64,000 nt of DNA, taken from positions 62,001-126,000 of the forward strand of contig NZ_WJBU01000009.1 in NCBI RefSeq assembly GCF_009646335.1, read 5' to 3'. The notes under the pieces were generated by a model. The model worked only from the letters and a program-made list of their open reading frames with translations, searched no databases and was not told the DNA's origin. This document shows, piece after piece, positions 19,134 to 28,621 of the stretch (position 1 is the stretch's first letter; every line of letters starts with the position of its first letter). The translations under genes and the position numbers were made by a program. Source of the stretch: Caenimonas koreensis DSM 17982. Its GTDB lineage: Bacteria; Pseudomonadota; Gammaproteobacteria; Burkholderiales; Burkholderiaceae_C.

Positions 19134-19507
19134 TTCGAACCTCCTTGAGATGCAGCGGTAATCACTCTGTCTACCTCTGCAAAGAAGTCTTCCAACAACT
19201 TCTGGGCAGAATCAAATGTATAGGGCACGCCCTTGTCGCTTGCGGTGCGGTGCTTGTGGTCATAGGGCAGGCGACGGCCAGCGAACTTGAACTTGCCCGG
19301 CGGCTTCACCGCGTGGGCGTTGTCGTAGCCCAGAACACGCGTCCCATGCTGGTTATGCAAGGTCAATGTGTAGCGAATGCCGTGCGGTATGAAGTCCGTC
19401 GGAGCGACCCGTCTGGCCTCGATCTTTATCCAATATCCAGCCTCCTGTTCAAGCAAGCTTGCGTCAAGGTCTAGAAGGGTCTCGATACCCTGATCACGCG
19501 CTGTCAA
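19130..19507 (-). CDS. Probable toxin of the TumE (DUF6516) family
   Basis: This 125-residue protein reads from a TTG at 19505-19507, with an AAGG Shine-Dalgarno 7 nt upstream; no ATG is available. The sequence (ESLL-like helix near the start, then IKIEARRV, HGIRYTLTLHNQHGTRVLGY and FAGRRLPYDHKHR) fits the TumE/DUF6516 toxins of type II toxin-antitoxin modules. The mechanism is not known to me. Toxin-first order, the 4-bp overlap with a winged-helix gene and an upstream palindrome all support the assignment. Compared with its neighbours it uses more A/T-ending codons, hinting at horizontal origin. Confidence 0.7.
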   Translation of the reverse strand: MTARDQGIETLLDLDASLLEQEAGYWIKIEARRVAPTDFIPHGIRYTLTLHNQHGTRVLGYDNAHAVKPPGKFKFAGRRLPYDHKHRTASDKGVPYTFDSAQKLLEDFFAEVDRVITAASQGGSK

Positions 19508-19514
19508 GTCATAG

Positions 19515-19535
19515 CCTTATCATCTGATGATAAGG
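19515..19535. promoter_or_regulatory. 21-bp perfect palindrome, probable operator of the toxin-antitoxin operon
   Basis: CCTTATCATC and GATGATAAGG are perfect 10-bp arms around a single T. The palindrome lies 8 bp before the toxin start codon and overlaps its Shine-Dalgarno. It is AT-rich in a GC-rich surrounding, as expected for an autoregulatory site of the winged-helix antitoxin. Confidence 0.8.
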
Positions 19536-19551
19536 AATGATACCGAAGAAT

Positions 19552-20319
19552 TCACCCCCGCGCGAGCGTCACCCCACCATCGACCACGATGGTCTCGCCC
19601 ACCACATAGTCGCCCGCACGCGAAGCAAGGTAGATGGCAACGCCCGCCATGTCTTCGTCGCGCCCGATGCGCCCCGCCGGAATGCGCTTGGCTGTCTCGG
19701 CTTCATGGTCGCGCGCCACGCGATTCATCTCTGACGCGAAAGCGCCCGGCGCAATGCCGCTCACGACGATGTTGTCCTGCACGAGCCGCAGCGACATGCG
19801 CTTGATGAGGTGAATCAAGCCCGCCTTGCTGGCAGCGTAGGAATACGTTTCCTGCGGATTGACCGACACACCATCGATCGACGCAATGTTGATCACCTTC
19901 GCCGGCTGCTTCGCAGCACCCTTGCGCAGCAGCTCGTGCAAAGCCTGCGTCAGGAAGAAGGGCGACTTCAGGTTCAGGTCCATCACCTTGTCCCAGCCCT
20001 TTTCGGGGAAGGTATCGAACGACTCGCCCCACGCTGCGCCCGCGTTGTTCACCAGGATGTTGAGCGAGGGCTCGAGCTTGGCGTACGCAGCAGCGAGCGC
20101 CTGTGCGCCTTGAACCGTTGATACGTCCATCGGCAAGGGAATGCAGGTGCCGAGGGCGGACAACTCACGCGCCGTGGCTTCGCACGCATCGGCCTTGCGC
20201 GACGAGATGTACACCTTCGCGCCTTGCTGCAGAAAGCCCGCGGCGATCATCTTGCCGATGCCGCGCGAGCCGCCGGTAACGAGTGCCGTGCGGCCCTGGA
20301 GGGAAAAGAGGTCGTTCAT
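19552..20319 (-). CDS. Short-chain dehydrogenase/reductase (SDR), RhlG-like
   Basis: This 255-residue classical SDR has the nucleotide-binding motif TGGSRGIG (residues 15-22), NNAGAAWGE, and the catalytic YSYAASKAGL (Tyr and Lys separated by three residues). These enzymes reduce or oxidise carbonyl/hydroxyl groups with NAD(P)H, often beta-ketoacyl substrates. RhlG-like members use the same MSLRLVQDNIVVSGIAPGAF pattern. I set the start at ATG 20319, since upstream codons are unsupported. It lies 98 bp after livM in the same direction and may belong to that operon's metabolic context. Confidence 0.85.
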   Translation of the reverse strand: MNDLFSLQGRTALVTGGSRGIGKMIAAGFLQQGAKVYISSRKADACEATARELSALGTCIPLPMDVSTVQGAQALAAAYAKLEPSLNILVNNAGAAWGESFDTFPEKGWDKVMDLNLKSPFFLTQALHELLRKGAAKQPAKVINIASIDGVSVNPQETYSYAASKAGLIHLIKRMSLRLVQDNIVVSGIAPGAFASEMNRVARDHEAETAKRIPAGRIGRDEDMAGVAIYLASRAGDYVVGETIVVDGGVTLARG

Positions 20320-20417
20320 GTGCAGTCCTTGGTTGACTGCGCAGAGGTTAGCGCGAGCTGGCCCACGGCCCAATCACATGGATGACACCCGCCGCCGCGC
20401 GGGGCCAGGCCCGGCGG

Positions 20418-21365
20418 CTACGCCCTTGCGCGCCGCCTGTCGAGGTACGCGCGCACTTCACCGACCACGCCCTTGCGGAAGGCGAGCACGCACACCACGA
20501 AGATCACGCCGATGATCACGGTGACCCAAGCGCCGACCTTGTCGGCCAGCAGGTCTTGCAGGGCGATCACCACGCCAGCGCCGAACACCGGGCCGAAGAA
20601 CGTGCCGACGCCACCGAGCAGGCTCATCAGGATCACTTCGCCGGACATGGACCAATGCACATCGGACAGCGTGGCAAAGCCCATCACCAGCGTCTTGAGC
20701 GAGCCGGCCAGGCCGGCGAGCGAGGCGGACAGAACGAATGCGAGCAGCTTGTACTTGTCGACTTCATAGCCGAGCGACACGGCGCGCGGCTCGTTCTCGC
20801 GAATCATCTTCAGCACCTGGCCGTAGGGCGAGGTGACGATCCGCGTGATCGCGAGGAAACACACCACAAACACGGCCAGCACCACGTAGTACATCGTGGT
20901 GTCCGACGACAGGTCGAGCATGCCCAGCAGCTTGCCGCGCGGCACGCCTTGCAGGCCGTCTTCGCCGCCCGTGAATGAAGCTTGCAGGCAGATGAAGTAC
21001 ACCATCTGCGCCAGCGCCAGCGTGATCATCGCGAAGTAGATGCCTTGCCGGCGGATCGCGACGAGGCCGAACACCAGGCCGATGAACGCAGCGACCAGCG
21101 TGCCCGCCAGGATCGCCACTTCAGGCGGCAGGCCCTGCGACTTGATGCAGTAGCCGGTGATGTACGCCGCGAAGCCAAAGAACGCCGCATGGCCGAATGA
21201 CAGCAGGCCCGTGAAGCCCAGCAGCAGGTTGAAGGCGCACGCGAACAGGGCGAAGCACAGCAGCTTCATCACGAACACGGGGTACAGGCCGATCACCGGC
21301 GCCACCAGCGCCAGCGCAAACAGCACGAAGTAAGTGATGCGGATGAGTTTGGCGTCGTTCGTCAT
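20418..21365 (-). CDS. livM: Branched-chain amino acid ABC transporter permease LivM
   Basis: This 315-residue inner-membrane protein has about eight to ten hydrophobic helices. The LivM signature NLLLGFTGLLSFGHAAFFGF lies near residue 45, and the permease-ATPase coupling loop GYEVDKYKLLAFVLSA lies near residue 205. It forms the translocation pore with LivH, powered by LivG and LivF. It starts 1 bp after livH ends. It could carry Leu, Ile, Val or related compounds; LivHMGFK systems in Burkholderiales have varied substrates. Confidence 0.93.
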   Translation of the reverse strand: MTNDAKLIRITYFVLFALALVAPVIGLYPVFVMKLLCFALFACAFNLLLGFTGLLSFGHAAFFGFAAYITGYCIKSQGLPPEVAILAGTLVAAFIGLVFGLVAIRRQGIYFAMITLALAQMVYFICLQASFTGGEDGLQGVPRGKLLGMLDLSSDTTMYYVVLAVFVVCFLAITRIVTSPYGQVLKMIRENEPRAVSLGYEVDKYKLLAFVLSASLAGLAGSLKTLVMGFATLSDVHWSMSGEVILMSLLGGVGTFFGPVFGAGVVIALQDLLADKVGAWVTVIIGVIFVVCVLAFRKGVVGEVRAYLDRRRARA

Positions 21366-21366
21366 C

Positions 21367-22254
21367 TCAGGCTTCCTTGCCGAACAGGCCAGCGGGACGA
21401 ATGATCAGCACGATCACCATCACCACGAAGACGACGACGCTCGACGCTTCGGGGTAGAACACGCGGGTCAGGCCCTCGATCACGCCCAGCCCCAGGCCTG
21501 TGATCACGGAGCCAAGAATCGAGCCCATGCCGCCAATCACGACGACGGCGAACACCACGATGATCAGGTTGGACCCCATCAGCGGTGTCACTTGAATAAT
21601 GGGCGCAGCGAGCACACCGGCCATCGCGGCCAGCGCGGCACCACCACCGTAAGTCAGCATCACCATCAGCGGCACATTCACGCCGAACGCCTGCACGAGC
21701 TTGGCGTTTTCAGTGCCGGCACGCAGGTAGGCACCCAGGCGTGTGCGCTCGATGAGGTACCAGGTGCCAAGGCAGACGACCAGCGAGGCCACCACGACGA
21801 AGGCGCGGTAGTTCGGCAGCACCATGAAGCCCAGGTTGGTCGCGCCCGCCAGCAGGTCGGGCACCGGATAAGACTGGCCAGATACGCCGTATTGATCGCG
21901 GAAGACGCCTTCAAGGATCAGCGACAGGCCGAAGGTAAGAAGCAGGCCGTAGAGCGGGTCGAGCCCGTACAGCCGCTTGAGAAAAGTTCGCTCGATGATC
22001 ACACCGAGCACACCGACGATGAGCGGCGCGATCACGAGCGCAAACCAGAAATTGATGCCGAACTTGTCGAGCATGATCCACGCGGCGAACGCGCCAACCA
22101 TGTACAGCGCGCCATGCGCAAAGTTCACGATGTCCAGCAATCCGAAGATCACGGCCAGGCCCAGGCTGAGCATGGCGTAGAACGCGCCATTGACCAGCCC
22201 GAGCACGAGCTGGCCCAGGAACGCCTGCAACGGTATGCCGAATATCTCCATCAA
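21367..22254 (-). CDS. livH: Branched-chain amino acid ABC transporter permease LivH
   Basis: This 295-residue membrane protein has the LivH pattern: QLVLGLVNGAFYAMLSLGLA near residue 15, FGLLDIVNFAHGALYMVGAF near residue 37 and the EAA-like coupling loop FGVNVPLMVMLTYGGGAAL. It pairs with LivM. It lies 66 bp downstream of the binding-protein gene. Confidence 0.93.
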   Translation of the reverse strand: MMEIFGIPLQAFLGQLVLGLVNGAFYAMLSLGLAVIFGLLDIVNFAHGALYMVGAFAAWIMLDKFGINFWFALVIAPLIVGVLGVIIERTFLKRLYGLDPLYGLLLTFGLSLILEGVFRDQYGVSGQSYPVPDLLAGATNLGFMVLPNYRAFVVVASLVVCLGTWYLIERTRLGAYLRAGTENAKLVQAFGVNVPLMVMLTYGGGAALAAMAGVLAAPIIQVTPLMGSNLIIVVFAVVVIGGMGSILGSVITGLGLGVIEGLTRVFYPEASSVVVFVVMVIVLIIRPAGLFGKEA

Positions 22255-22320
22255 TTCCTCGAGGTCCAGGTTGCAGCCAGGCTCATCGGCCCGGCTGCGG
22301 TCTTCAGTTACTGCGCCAGG

Positions 22321-23520
22321 TTACTTGGGCATCTTGCACTTGGACTCGGCGGGCGTCGTGAACGCCTGCTCGCCGGGCACCTTGGAGATCAGCTTGTAGT
22401 AGTCCCAGGGCGTCGTGGAGTCTTTCTGGCTCTTGACTTCGTACAGGTACATGTCGTGGATCATGCGGTTGTCCGAAGCGCGGATCTGGCCCTTGTTATA
22501 GAAGTCGTCGATCTTCATGCCCTTGAGCGTGGCCATGACCTTGTCGGCATCCGTCGTGCCGGCGGCTTGCACGGCCTTCAGGTAGTTCATGGTCACCGAG
22601 TAGTCAGCAGCCTGCAGGCTCGAAGGCATGCGCTTGTACTTCTCGAAGAAGCGCTTGGCGAACTTGCGCGAAGCGTCGTCCTGGTTCCAGTACCAGCTGT
22701 CGGCCAGTTGCAGGCCTTCGGTGTTGGACAGGCCCAGCGAGTGCACGTCGTTGATGAACACCAGCAGGCCGGCGACCTTCATCGTCTTGGTGATGCCGAA
22801 TTCCTTGGCAGCCTTCATCGCGTTGGTGAAGTCACCACCGGCGTTGGCCATGGCCAGGATCTGCGCCTTGGAGCCTTGTGCCTGCAGCAGGAACGACGAA
22901 AAGTCCGATGCGTTGAGCGGATGCTTCACGGAGCCGGCGACAGAGCCGCCATTGGCCTTCACCACCGTAGTGGCGTCTGCTTCGAGCGAAGCGCCGAAAG
23001 CGTAGTCAGCCGACAGGAAGTACCAGCTCTTGTTGCCGGCCTTCACGAGTGCAGAGCCAGCCACCTTGGCCAGCGACACTGTGTCGTAAGCGTAGTGAAC
23101 GGTGTACGGGTTGCAGTCTTCGTTCGTCAGGCGGGCCGAGCCGGCGCCGATCACGAGGAAGGGGCGCTTCTTTTCAGCAGCGACCTTGGCCATGGCGAGC
23201 GCAGTGCCCGACGACGTGCCGCCGACGAGCATCGCGAGGTTTTCCTTGTCGATCCACTCACGGGCCTTGGACGATGCGACGTCGGCCTTGTTCTGGTGGT
23301 CAGCAGAGAGCACTTCGACCGGGCGGCCCAGCACCTTGCCGCCGAAGTCCTGCACGGCCCACTTCACCATCTCGGCGCCTGCGGGGCCGTCGATGTCGGC
23401 GTAGAGGCTCGACATGTCGGTGATCATGCCGATCTTGACGGGGCCGGACTGGGCTTGCGCGAAAGCGCTCACAGTGCCGAGGCCCACGGCCATGGCTGCA
23501 ACGAGGGTCTTGAGTTTCAT
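22321..23520 (-). CDS. livK: Periplasmic binding protein of the branched-chain amino acid ABC transporter
   Basis: The 399-residue protein begins with a Sec signal peptide (MKLKTLVAAMAVGLGTVSAF, cleavage near residue 22). A type I periplasmic-binding fold follows (KIGMITDMSSLYADIDGPAG, EWIDKENLAMLVGGTSSGTA, FVINDVHSLGLSN). Ligand specificity cannot be read directly; the family binds branched-chain amino acids, amides or aromatic acids. Being the only binding protein in the operon, it should set its specificity. It is placed between livF and livH. Confidence 0.88.
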   Translation of the reverse strand: MKLKTLVAAMAVGLGTVSAFAQAQSGPVKIGMITDMSSLYADIDGPAGAEMVKWAVQDFGGKVLGRPVEVLSADHQNKADVASSKAREWIDKENLAMLVGGTSSGTALAMAKVAAEKKRPFLVIGAGSARLTNEDCNPYTVHYAYDTVSLAKVAGSALVKAGNKSWYFLSADYAFGASLEADATTVVKANGGSVAGSVKHPLNASDFSSFLLQAQGSKAQILAMANAGGDFTNAMKAAKEFGITKTMKVAGLLVFINDVHSLGLSNTEGLQLADSWYWNQDDASRKFAKRFFEKYKRMPSSLQAADYSVTMNYLKAVQAAGTTDADKVMATLKGMKIDDFYNKGQIRASDNRMIHDMYLYEVKSQKDSTTPWDYYKLISKVPGEQAFTTPAESKCKMPK

Positions 23521-23597
23521 GTCAAAGGTCTCCTGGATAGAACTGGGTTGTAGTGCTGAACAAAATCAAAAAAACTAAATCGAAAGTCGCGGGACGC

Positions 23598-24302
23598 CTA
23601 GACGCCGAGGAATTCCTGCAGCATCGCCATGTTGTTCGCGAGCTCGCGCTGTTCGAACTGCTTGACGATCTGGCCGTGCTCCATCACGTAGAAGCGATCG
23701 GCCAGCGGCGCCGCAAAGCGGAAGTTCTGCTCGACCAGCACGATGGTGTAGCCCCGGGCCTTGAGCGTGCGGATCATCTCGGCCAGCTTTTGCACGATGA
23801 CGGGCGCGAGGCCTTCCGATATTTCATCGAGCAGCAGCAAGTGCGCACCGGTGCGCAGGATGCGCGCGACAGCCAGCATCTGCTGCTCGCCACCCGACAG
23901 GCGTGTGCCGGGGCTGCTGGCGCGCTCTTTCAGGTTGGGGAACATCGCGTAGATCTCGTCGATGCTCATGCCGCCGGACTTGATCACGGGCGGCAGCATC
24001 AGGTTTTCTTCAGCCGACAGGCTCGCGAAGATGCCGCGCTCTTCGGGGCAGTAGCCCACGCCCAGCCGCGCGATCTTGTGCGGTGCCATCTTGATCGACT
24101 CTTCACCGCCAATGCGGATCGAGCCCTTGCGCGAGCCGGTCAGGCCCATGATGGCGCGCATCGTGGTCGTGCGGCCAGCGCCGTTGCGCCCCAGCAGGCA
24201 CACCACTTCGCCTTCGTTCACGCTCACGTCAACGCCATGCAGGATGTGCGATTCGCCGTACCAGGCGTGCAGGCCTTCGATGCGCAGGACTTCTTTCGTC
24301 AT
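23598..24302 (-). CDS. livF: Branched-chain amino acid ABC transporter ATPase LivF
   Basis: This 234-residue ATPase has the signature LSGGEQQM and Walker B LLLLDEISEG. The Walker A loop reads GRNGAGRTTT, so the usual invariant lysine is arginine. I recall the same Arg variant in LivF homologues of several Proteobacteria, so it is probably functional. The start overlaps the livG stop by 1 bp. It ends 77 bp before the start of the binding-protein gene. Confidence 0.92.
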   Translation of the reverse strand: MTKEVLRIEGLHAWYGESHILHGVDVSVNEGEVVCLLGRNGAGRTTTMRAIMGLTGSRKGSIRIGGEESIKMAPHKIARLGVGYCPEERGIFASLSAEENLMLPPVIKSGGMSIDEIYAMFPNLKERASSPGTRLSGGEQQMLAVARILRTGAHLLLLDEISEGLAPVIVQKLAEMIRTLKARGYTIVLVEQNFRFAAPLADRFYVMEHGQIVKQFEQRELANNMAMLQEFLGV

Positions 24303-25075
24303 CAGTGCGCCCCCGCCAGCTGGGTGTCGGCTGTGCCCATATACGCCTCGATCACGAGCGGGTTCGCTGACACTTCCGCATACGGACCATCCGCAATCAC
24401 CGCGCCGCGCTGCAGCACCGTGATGCGGTCAGCAATGCTGGAGACGACGTTCATGTTGTGCTCAACCATCAGGATCGTGCGGCCGGCGCTCACCTTCTTG
24501 ATGAGCTCGGTGACGCGATGCACGTCTTCATGGCCCATGCCCTGCGTCGGCTCGTCTAGCAGCATCAGGTCAGGCTCCAGCGCCATCGTTGTTGCCAGCT
24601 CCAGCGCGCGCTTGCGGCCATAGGGCAGGTTCACGGTGAGCTCGTTGGTGAACGATTGGAGGTCAACCGCAGCTAGCAGCTCTTCAGCGCGCTGGTGCAA
24701 ATGGAAGAGCGATTGCTCGGGCTTCCAGAAGTGAAACGATGTGCCCAGGTTGCGCTGCAGCGCAGCACGAACGTTTTCCAGCACGGTCATGTGCGGGAAC
24801 ACGGCAGAAATCTGGAACGAACGCACGATGCCGCGGCGCGCTGTCTGCGCGGGCTTTTCATGCGTGATGTCGTCGCCGAGATAGGTGATGGTGCCACGCG
24901 TGGGCGGCAAAAACTTCGTGAGCAGGTTGAAGAACGTCGTCTTGCCTGCGCCGTTCGGGCCGATCAACGCATGGATGTGACCGCGGCGGACCTGGAGATC
25001 GACGTTGTTGACCGCGACGAAGCCCTTGAACTCCTTGGTCAAGCCTCTCGTCTCAAGGATGAAGTCACCTGGCAA
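24302..25075 (-). CDS. livG: Branched-chain amino acid ABC transporter ATPase LivG
   Basis: This 257-residue ATPase has a normal Walker A (GPNGAGKTTFFNLLT), a LivG-type signature (NLPYGRKRALELA) and Walker B LMLLDEPTQGMGHED. The C-terminal end (ITVLQRGAVIADGPYAEVSA) is the LivG extension. It is the first gene of the liv block and lies 103 bp downstream of icmF in the same direction. Confidence 0.93.
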   Translation of the reverse strand: MPGDFILETRGLTKEFKGFVAVNNVDLQVRRGHIHALIGPNGAGKTTFFNLLTKFLPPTRGTITYLGDDITHEKPAQTARRGIVRSFQISAVFPHMTVLENVRAALQRNLGTSFHFWKPEQSLFHLHQRAEELLAAVDLQSFTNELTVNLPYGRKRALELATTMALEPDLMLLDEPTQGMGHEDVHRVTELIKKVSAGRTILMVEHNMNVVSSIADRITVLQRGAVIADGPYAEVSANPLVIEAYMGTADTQLAGAH

Positions 25076-25153
25076 ATCGCGCTCCTGATTGGGATGGCGA
25101 ATGCTAGGAACCTTTGCTGCACTGCGGAACGGGGTTAGACCCTAGGTAGTTTT

Positions 25154-25172
25154 GCGTGAAGCCTCTTCACGC
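25154..25172. terminator. Hairpin after icmF, possible weak terminator
   Basis: GCGTGAAG and CTTCACGC form a perfect 8-bp stem with a 3-nt loop, 6 nt beyond the icmF stop codon. On the icmF strand it is followed by A residues rather than a T run, so it may stabilise the 3' end or slow RNA polymerase rather than terminate fully; readthrough into livG is possible. Confidence 0.4.
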
Positions 25173-25178
25173 CCCCAA

Positions 25179-28100
25179 TTACATGTTGCGCCGGTATTGC
25201 CCGCCCACTTCAAACAGCGCGTTCGTGATCTGGCCAAGCGAGCAAACACGCACGGCGTCCATCAACACTTCGAACACGTTCTGGTTGTCGATCACGGCCT
25301 GCTGCAGGCGCTTGAGCATGGCTGGCGCCTGCGCCTCATTGCGCTGGTGGAAGTCGGCCAGGCGCTTCAACTGGCTCTGCTTTTCTTCATCCGTCGAGCG
25401 CGCGAGTTCGAGCTTGTCCTGCACCACATCGCCATGCGGGTTGCGGAAGGTGTTCACGCCCACGATGGGCAGCTCGCCCGTGTGCTTGAGCATCTCGTAG
25501 TGCATCGACTCGTCCTGGATACGGCCACGCTGGTAGCCCGTTTCCATCGCGCCCAGCACGCCGCCACGCTCGGCGATGCGCTCGAATTCGGCGAGCACTG
25601 CTTCTTCAACGAGTTCCGTCAGCTCCTCGATGATGAACGCGCCCTGGTTCGGGTTCTCGTTCTTTGCCAGGCCCCACTCGCGGTTGATGATCAGCTGGAT
25701 GGCCATCGCGCGGCGCACGCTGTCTTCGGTCGGCGTGGTGATCGCCTCGTCGAATGCGTTGGTGTGCAGCGAGTTGCAGTTGTCGTAGATCGCAATCAGC
25801 GCCTGCAGCGTGGTGCGGATGTCGTTGAACTGGATCTCTTGCGCATGCAGCGAGCGGCCCGACGTCTGGATGTGATATTTGAGTTTTTGCGAGCGCTCGT
25901 TCGCGCCGTACTTCTCTTTCATCGCCACGGCCCAGATGCGGCGCGCGACGCGGCCCATCACCGTGTATTCCGGGTCCATGCCGTTGGAGAAGAAGAACGA
26001 CAGGTTGGGCGCGAAGTCGTCAATGTGCATGCCGCGCGCGAGATACGCCTCGACAAACGTGAAGCCGTTCGACAGCGTGAAGGCCAGCTGCGAAATCGGG
26101 TTCGCACCGGCTTCGGCGATGTGATAGCCGGAGATCGACACCGAGTAGAAATTGCGCACGTTGTGGTGCACGAAGTACTGCGCGATATCGCCCATGACCT
26201 TGAGCGAGAACTCGGTGGAGAAGATGCAGGTGTTCTGGCCCTGGTCTTCTTTCAGGATGTCGGCCTGCACCGTGCCGCGCACATTCGCCAGCACCCATTC
26301 ACGGATTTTGGCTGCTTCCGTGTCCGTCGGTTCGCGGCCGTTGTCGGCCTTGAACTTGTCGATGTTCTGGTCGATGGCGGTGTTCATGAACATCGCCAGG
26401 ATCGACGGCGCGGGGCCGTTGATCGTCATCGAGACCGATGTCGTGGGCGAGCACAGGTCAAAGCCTGAATACAGCACCTTCATGTCGTCGAGCGTGGCGA
26501 TCGACACGCCCGAGTTGCCGACCTTGCCGTAGATGTCCGGCCGCGGATCGGGGTTGTTGCCGTACAGCGTGACGGAGTCGAACGCGGTGGACAGGCGTTT
26601 CGCATCCATGCCCGAGCTGAGCAGCTTGAAGCGTGTGTTGGTGCGGAACGCATCGCCTTCACCGGCGAACATGCGCGTGGGGTCTTCGTTCTCGCGCTTG
26701 AACGCGAAGGTGCCCGCTGTGTACGGGTAGCTGCCCGGCACGTTGTCGAGCATCAGCCACTTGAGGATTTCGCCGTGGTCTTCGTATTGCGGCAGGCTCA
26801 CCTTGCGGATCGTGGTGCCCGAGAGCGACTTGCTCGTGAGGGCCGTGCGGATTTCCTTGTCGCGGATCTTCACGACGTATTCATCGCCCGCATACGCTTT
26901 CTGCAGGTCGGGCCATTGCTTGAGCAGGTGCTGCGCATCGCGGTCCATGCGCGACTGGCGCTGGCCGGCAAGGTCCAGCGCTGCTTCGGCGGCGGTGGCG
27001 CGGTCGGGCTTGTCGGCCTTCAGCATGCGCGCTGCTTCACTGAGCTGCTGCACTTCGCGCGCGAGCGTGGCCTGCTGGCGGGCGCGCTTCTTGTAGCCGC
27101 GCACCGTGTCGCTGATCTCGGCCAGGTAGCGCACGCGCGCAGCGGGCACGACGGGCGACTGGTTGGTGCTGTGGCGCACGTCCACGAGCGGCAGCGAGCC
27201 GTCGGCCAGCTTCATGCCGAGGTCGGCCAGGCGTGCCTTCAGTGCCTGGTATAGCGCGGTAACACCGTCGTCGTTGAAGCGCGCGGCCATGGTGCCGAAC
27301 ACCGGCATTTCCTCGGGCCGCTTCGTCCACGCTTCCTTGTTGCGCTGCACTTGCTTGGCGACATCGCGCAGCGCATCGGACGCGCCCTTGCGGTCGAACT
27401 TGTTGATCGCCACGAATTCGGCGAAGTCGAGCATGTCGATTTTCTCGAGCTGGCTCGCGGCCCCGAACTCGGGCGTCATCACATACATCGGCACATCGAC
27501 CAGCGGCACGATGGCGGCGTCGCCCTGGCCGATGCCGGACGTCTCGACCACGATGAGATCAAAGCCCGCAGCCTTGCAAGCCGAGAGCACATCAGGCAGC
27601 GCCGCAGAAATCTCGCTGCCGAAGTCGCGCGTGGCGAGCGATCGCATGAACACGCGCGGGCCTTGGCTCCACGGCGATATCGCGTTCATGCGGATGCGGT
27701 CGCCCAGCAGCGCGCCGCCGCTCTTGCGGCGCGAGGGGTCGATCGAGATCACGGCAACGCGCAGCGCATCGTCCTGGTCGAGCCGCAGGCGGCGGATGAG
27801 CTCGTCAGTCAGCGATGACTTGCCTGCACCACCTGTGCCGGTGATCCCGATGACGGGCACCTTGCGCGTCGCAGCCTTGCTCTTCACCGCATCAAGCAGC
27901 GCTGCATCGGCAACGTCGGCTTCCAGCGCGGTGATCAGCTGGGCCAGCGCACGCCAGTTCATCTCGCCATGTCCGTCGATGGCTTCAACGCTCTTGGGCG
28001 CGAACGACGAGATGTCCTTGTCGCAGCGCATCACCATCTCGCCGATCATCCCGGCCAGGCCCATGCGCTGGCCGTCTTCGGGGCTGTAGATGCGTGTGAC

Positions 28101-28472
28101 GCCATAGGCCTGCAGTTCGCGGATTTCCGGCGGCACGATCACGCCGCCACCGCCGCCGAACACCTGGATGTGCTCGCCACCGCGCGAGCGCAGCAGATCG
28201 ACCATGTACTTGAAATATTCGACGTGCCCGCCCTGGTAAGAGCTGATGGCGATGCCCTGCACGTCTTCCTGCAAGGCGGCGGTGACAACCTCATCGACGC
28301 TGCGGTTGTGCCCGAGGTGGATCACCTCGGCGCCCATGCCCTGCAGGATGCGCCGCATGATGTTGATGGCTGCGTCATGCCCGTCGAACAGGCTGGCAGC
28401 GGTGACGAAACGCACCTTGTGCGTGGGGCGGTAGTTCGCAAGCGCCTTGAATTCGGCGGACAGGTCGGTCAT
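25179..28472 (-). CDS. icmF: IcmF, fused isobutyryl-CoA mutase
   Basis: The 1097-residue protein has the typical IcmF order. First is a B12-binding domain (residues about 15-150) with the lower-ligand motif D30-G-H32-D. A MeaI-type GTPase follows with P-loop [12 protein letters not shown] (about 206-217). A linker and a large mutase domain (about 540-1090) complete it. IcmF interconverts isobutyryl-CoA, from valine, and n-butyryl-CoA using adenosylcobalamin, with the GTPase protecting cofactor loading. Its location upstream of the liv transporter and a LiuR-like operator in its promoter fit a role in branched-chain amino acid catabolism. The start ATG at 28470-28472 has a GAAGGACA Shine-Dalgarno. 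Confidence 0.95.
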   Translation of the reverse strand: MTDLSAEFKALANYRPTHKVRFVTAASLFDGHDAAINIMRRILQGMGAEVIHLGHNRSVDEVVTAALQEDVQGIAISSYQGGHVEYFKYMVDLLRSRGGEHIQVFGGGGGVIVPPEIRELQAYGVTRIYSPEDGQRMGLAGMIGEMVMRCDKDISSFAPKSVEAIDGHGEMNWRALAQLITALEADVADAALLDAVKSKAATRKVPVIGITGTGGAGKSSLTDELIRRLRLDQDDALRVAVISIDPSRRKSGGALLGDRIRMNAISPWSQGPRVFMRSLATRDFGSEISAALPDVLSACKAAGFDLIVVETSGIGQGDAAIVPLVDVPMYVMTPEFGAASQLEKIDMLDFAEFVAINKFDRKGASDALRDVAKQVQRNKEAWTKRPEEMPVFGTMAARFNDDGVTALYQALKARLADLGMKLADGSLPLVDVRHSTNQSPVVPAARVRYLAEISDTVRGYKKRARQQATLAREVQQLSEAARMLKADKPDRATAAEAALDLAGQRQSRMDRDAQHLLKQWPDLQKAYAGDEYVVKIRDKEIRTALTSKSLSGTTIRKVSLPQYEDHGEILKWLMLDNVPGSYPYTAGTFAFKRENEDPTRMFAGEGDAFRTNTRFKLLSSGMDAKRLSTAFDSVTLYGNNPDPRPDIYGKVGNSGVSIATLDDMKVLYSGFDLCSPTTSVSMTINGPAPSILAMFMNTAIDQNIDKFKADNGREPTDTEAAKIREWVLANVRGTVQADILKEDQGQNTCIFSTEFSLKVMGDIAQYFVHHNVRNFYSVSISGYHIAEAGANPISQLAFTLSNGFTFVEAYLARGMHIDDFAPNLSFFFSNGMDPEYTVMGRVARRIWAVAMKEKYGANERSQKLKYHIQTSGRSLHAQEIQFNDIRTTLQALIAIYDNCNSLHTNAFDEAITTPTEDSVRRAMAIQLIINREWGLAKNENPNQGAFIIEELTELVEEAVLAEFERIAERGGVLGAMETGYQRGRIQDESMHYEMLKHTGELPIVGVNTFRNPHGDVVQDKLELARSTDEEKQSQLKRLADFHQRNEAQAPAMLKRLQQAVIDNQNVFEVLMDAVRVCSLGQITNALFEVGGQYRRNM

Positions 28473-28494
28473 GGGTGTCCTTCGGGAGACCGCT

Positions 28495-28523
28495 ACATTA
28501 CTTGACGTTTACGTCAACGTCAA
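28495..28523 (-). promoter_or_regulatory. icmF promoter with a LiuR-like MerR-type operator between -35 and -10
   Basis: On the minus strand the -35 box TTGACG (28518-28523) and -10 box TAATGT (28495-28500) are separated by 17 bp. A perfect palindrome, TTGACGT-TT-ACGTCAA (28502-28517), fills the spacer. This 16-mer closely resembles the published binding motif of LiuR, a MerR-family regulator of branched-chain amino acid and acyl-CoA utilisation in Proteobacteria. MerR-type regulators characteristically bind between these two boxes. The liuR gene itself is not in the window. Confidence 0.78.
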
Positions 28524-28532
28524 CCGGCGGAG

Positions 28533-28606
28533 GTTGAGCGTTGGGCGTGCGGCGTTAGGCGTGAATGCGGAATTCCTCGCTCAACGCCGAACGCCCAACG
28601 CTCAAC
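28533..28606. repeat. Heptad-built palindromic repeat element, copy A (74 bp)
   Basis: The left arm is four tandem 7-nt units (GTTGAGC, GTTGGGC, GTGCGGC, GTTAGGC). The right arm is AACGCCG, AACGCCC, AACGCTC and AAC. The arms can pair over 24 nt with one mismatch. The middle contains GCGGAATTCCTCGCTC. It lies between icmF and ppk2. Copy B follows at an 89-bp offset and a related copy C is at 54800-54880. Confidence 0.8.
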
Positions 28607-28621
28607 TCCCATGTTGGGGAG

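Noticed and set aside
21334..23553. Long reading frame on the plus strand opposite livM, livH and livK
   Set aside because: It has no recognisable protein features, very high His/Arg content and is an antisense shadow of three confident transporter genes.
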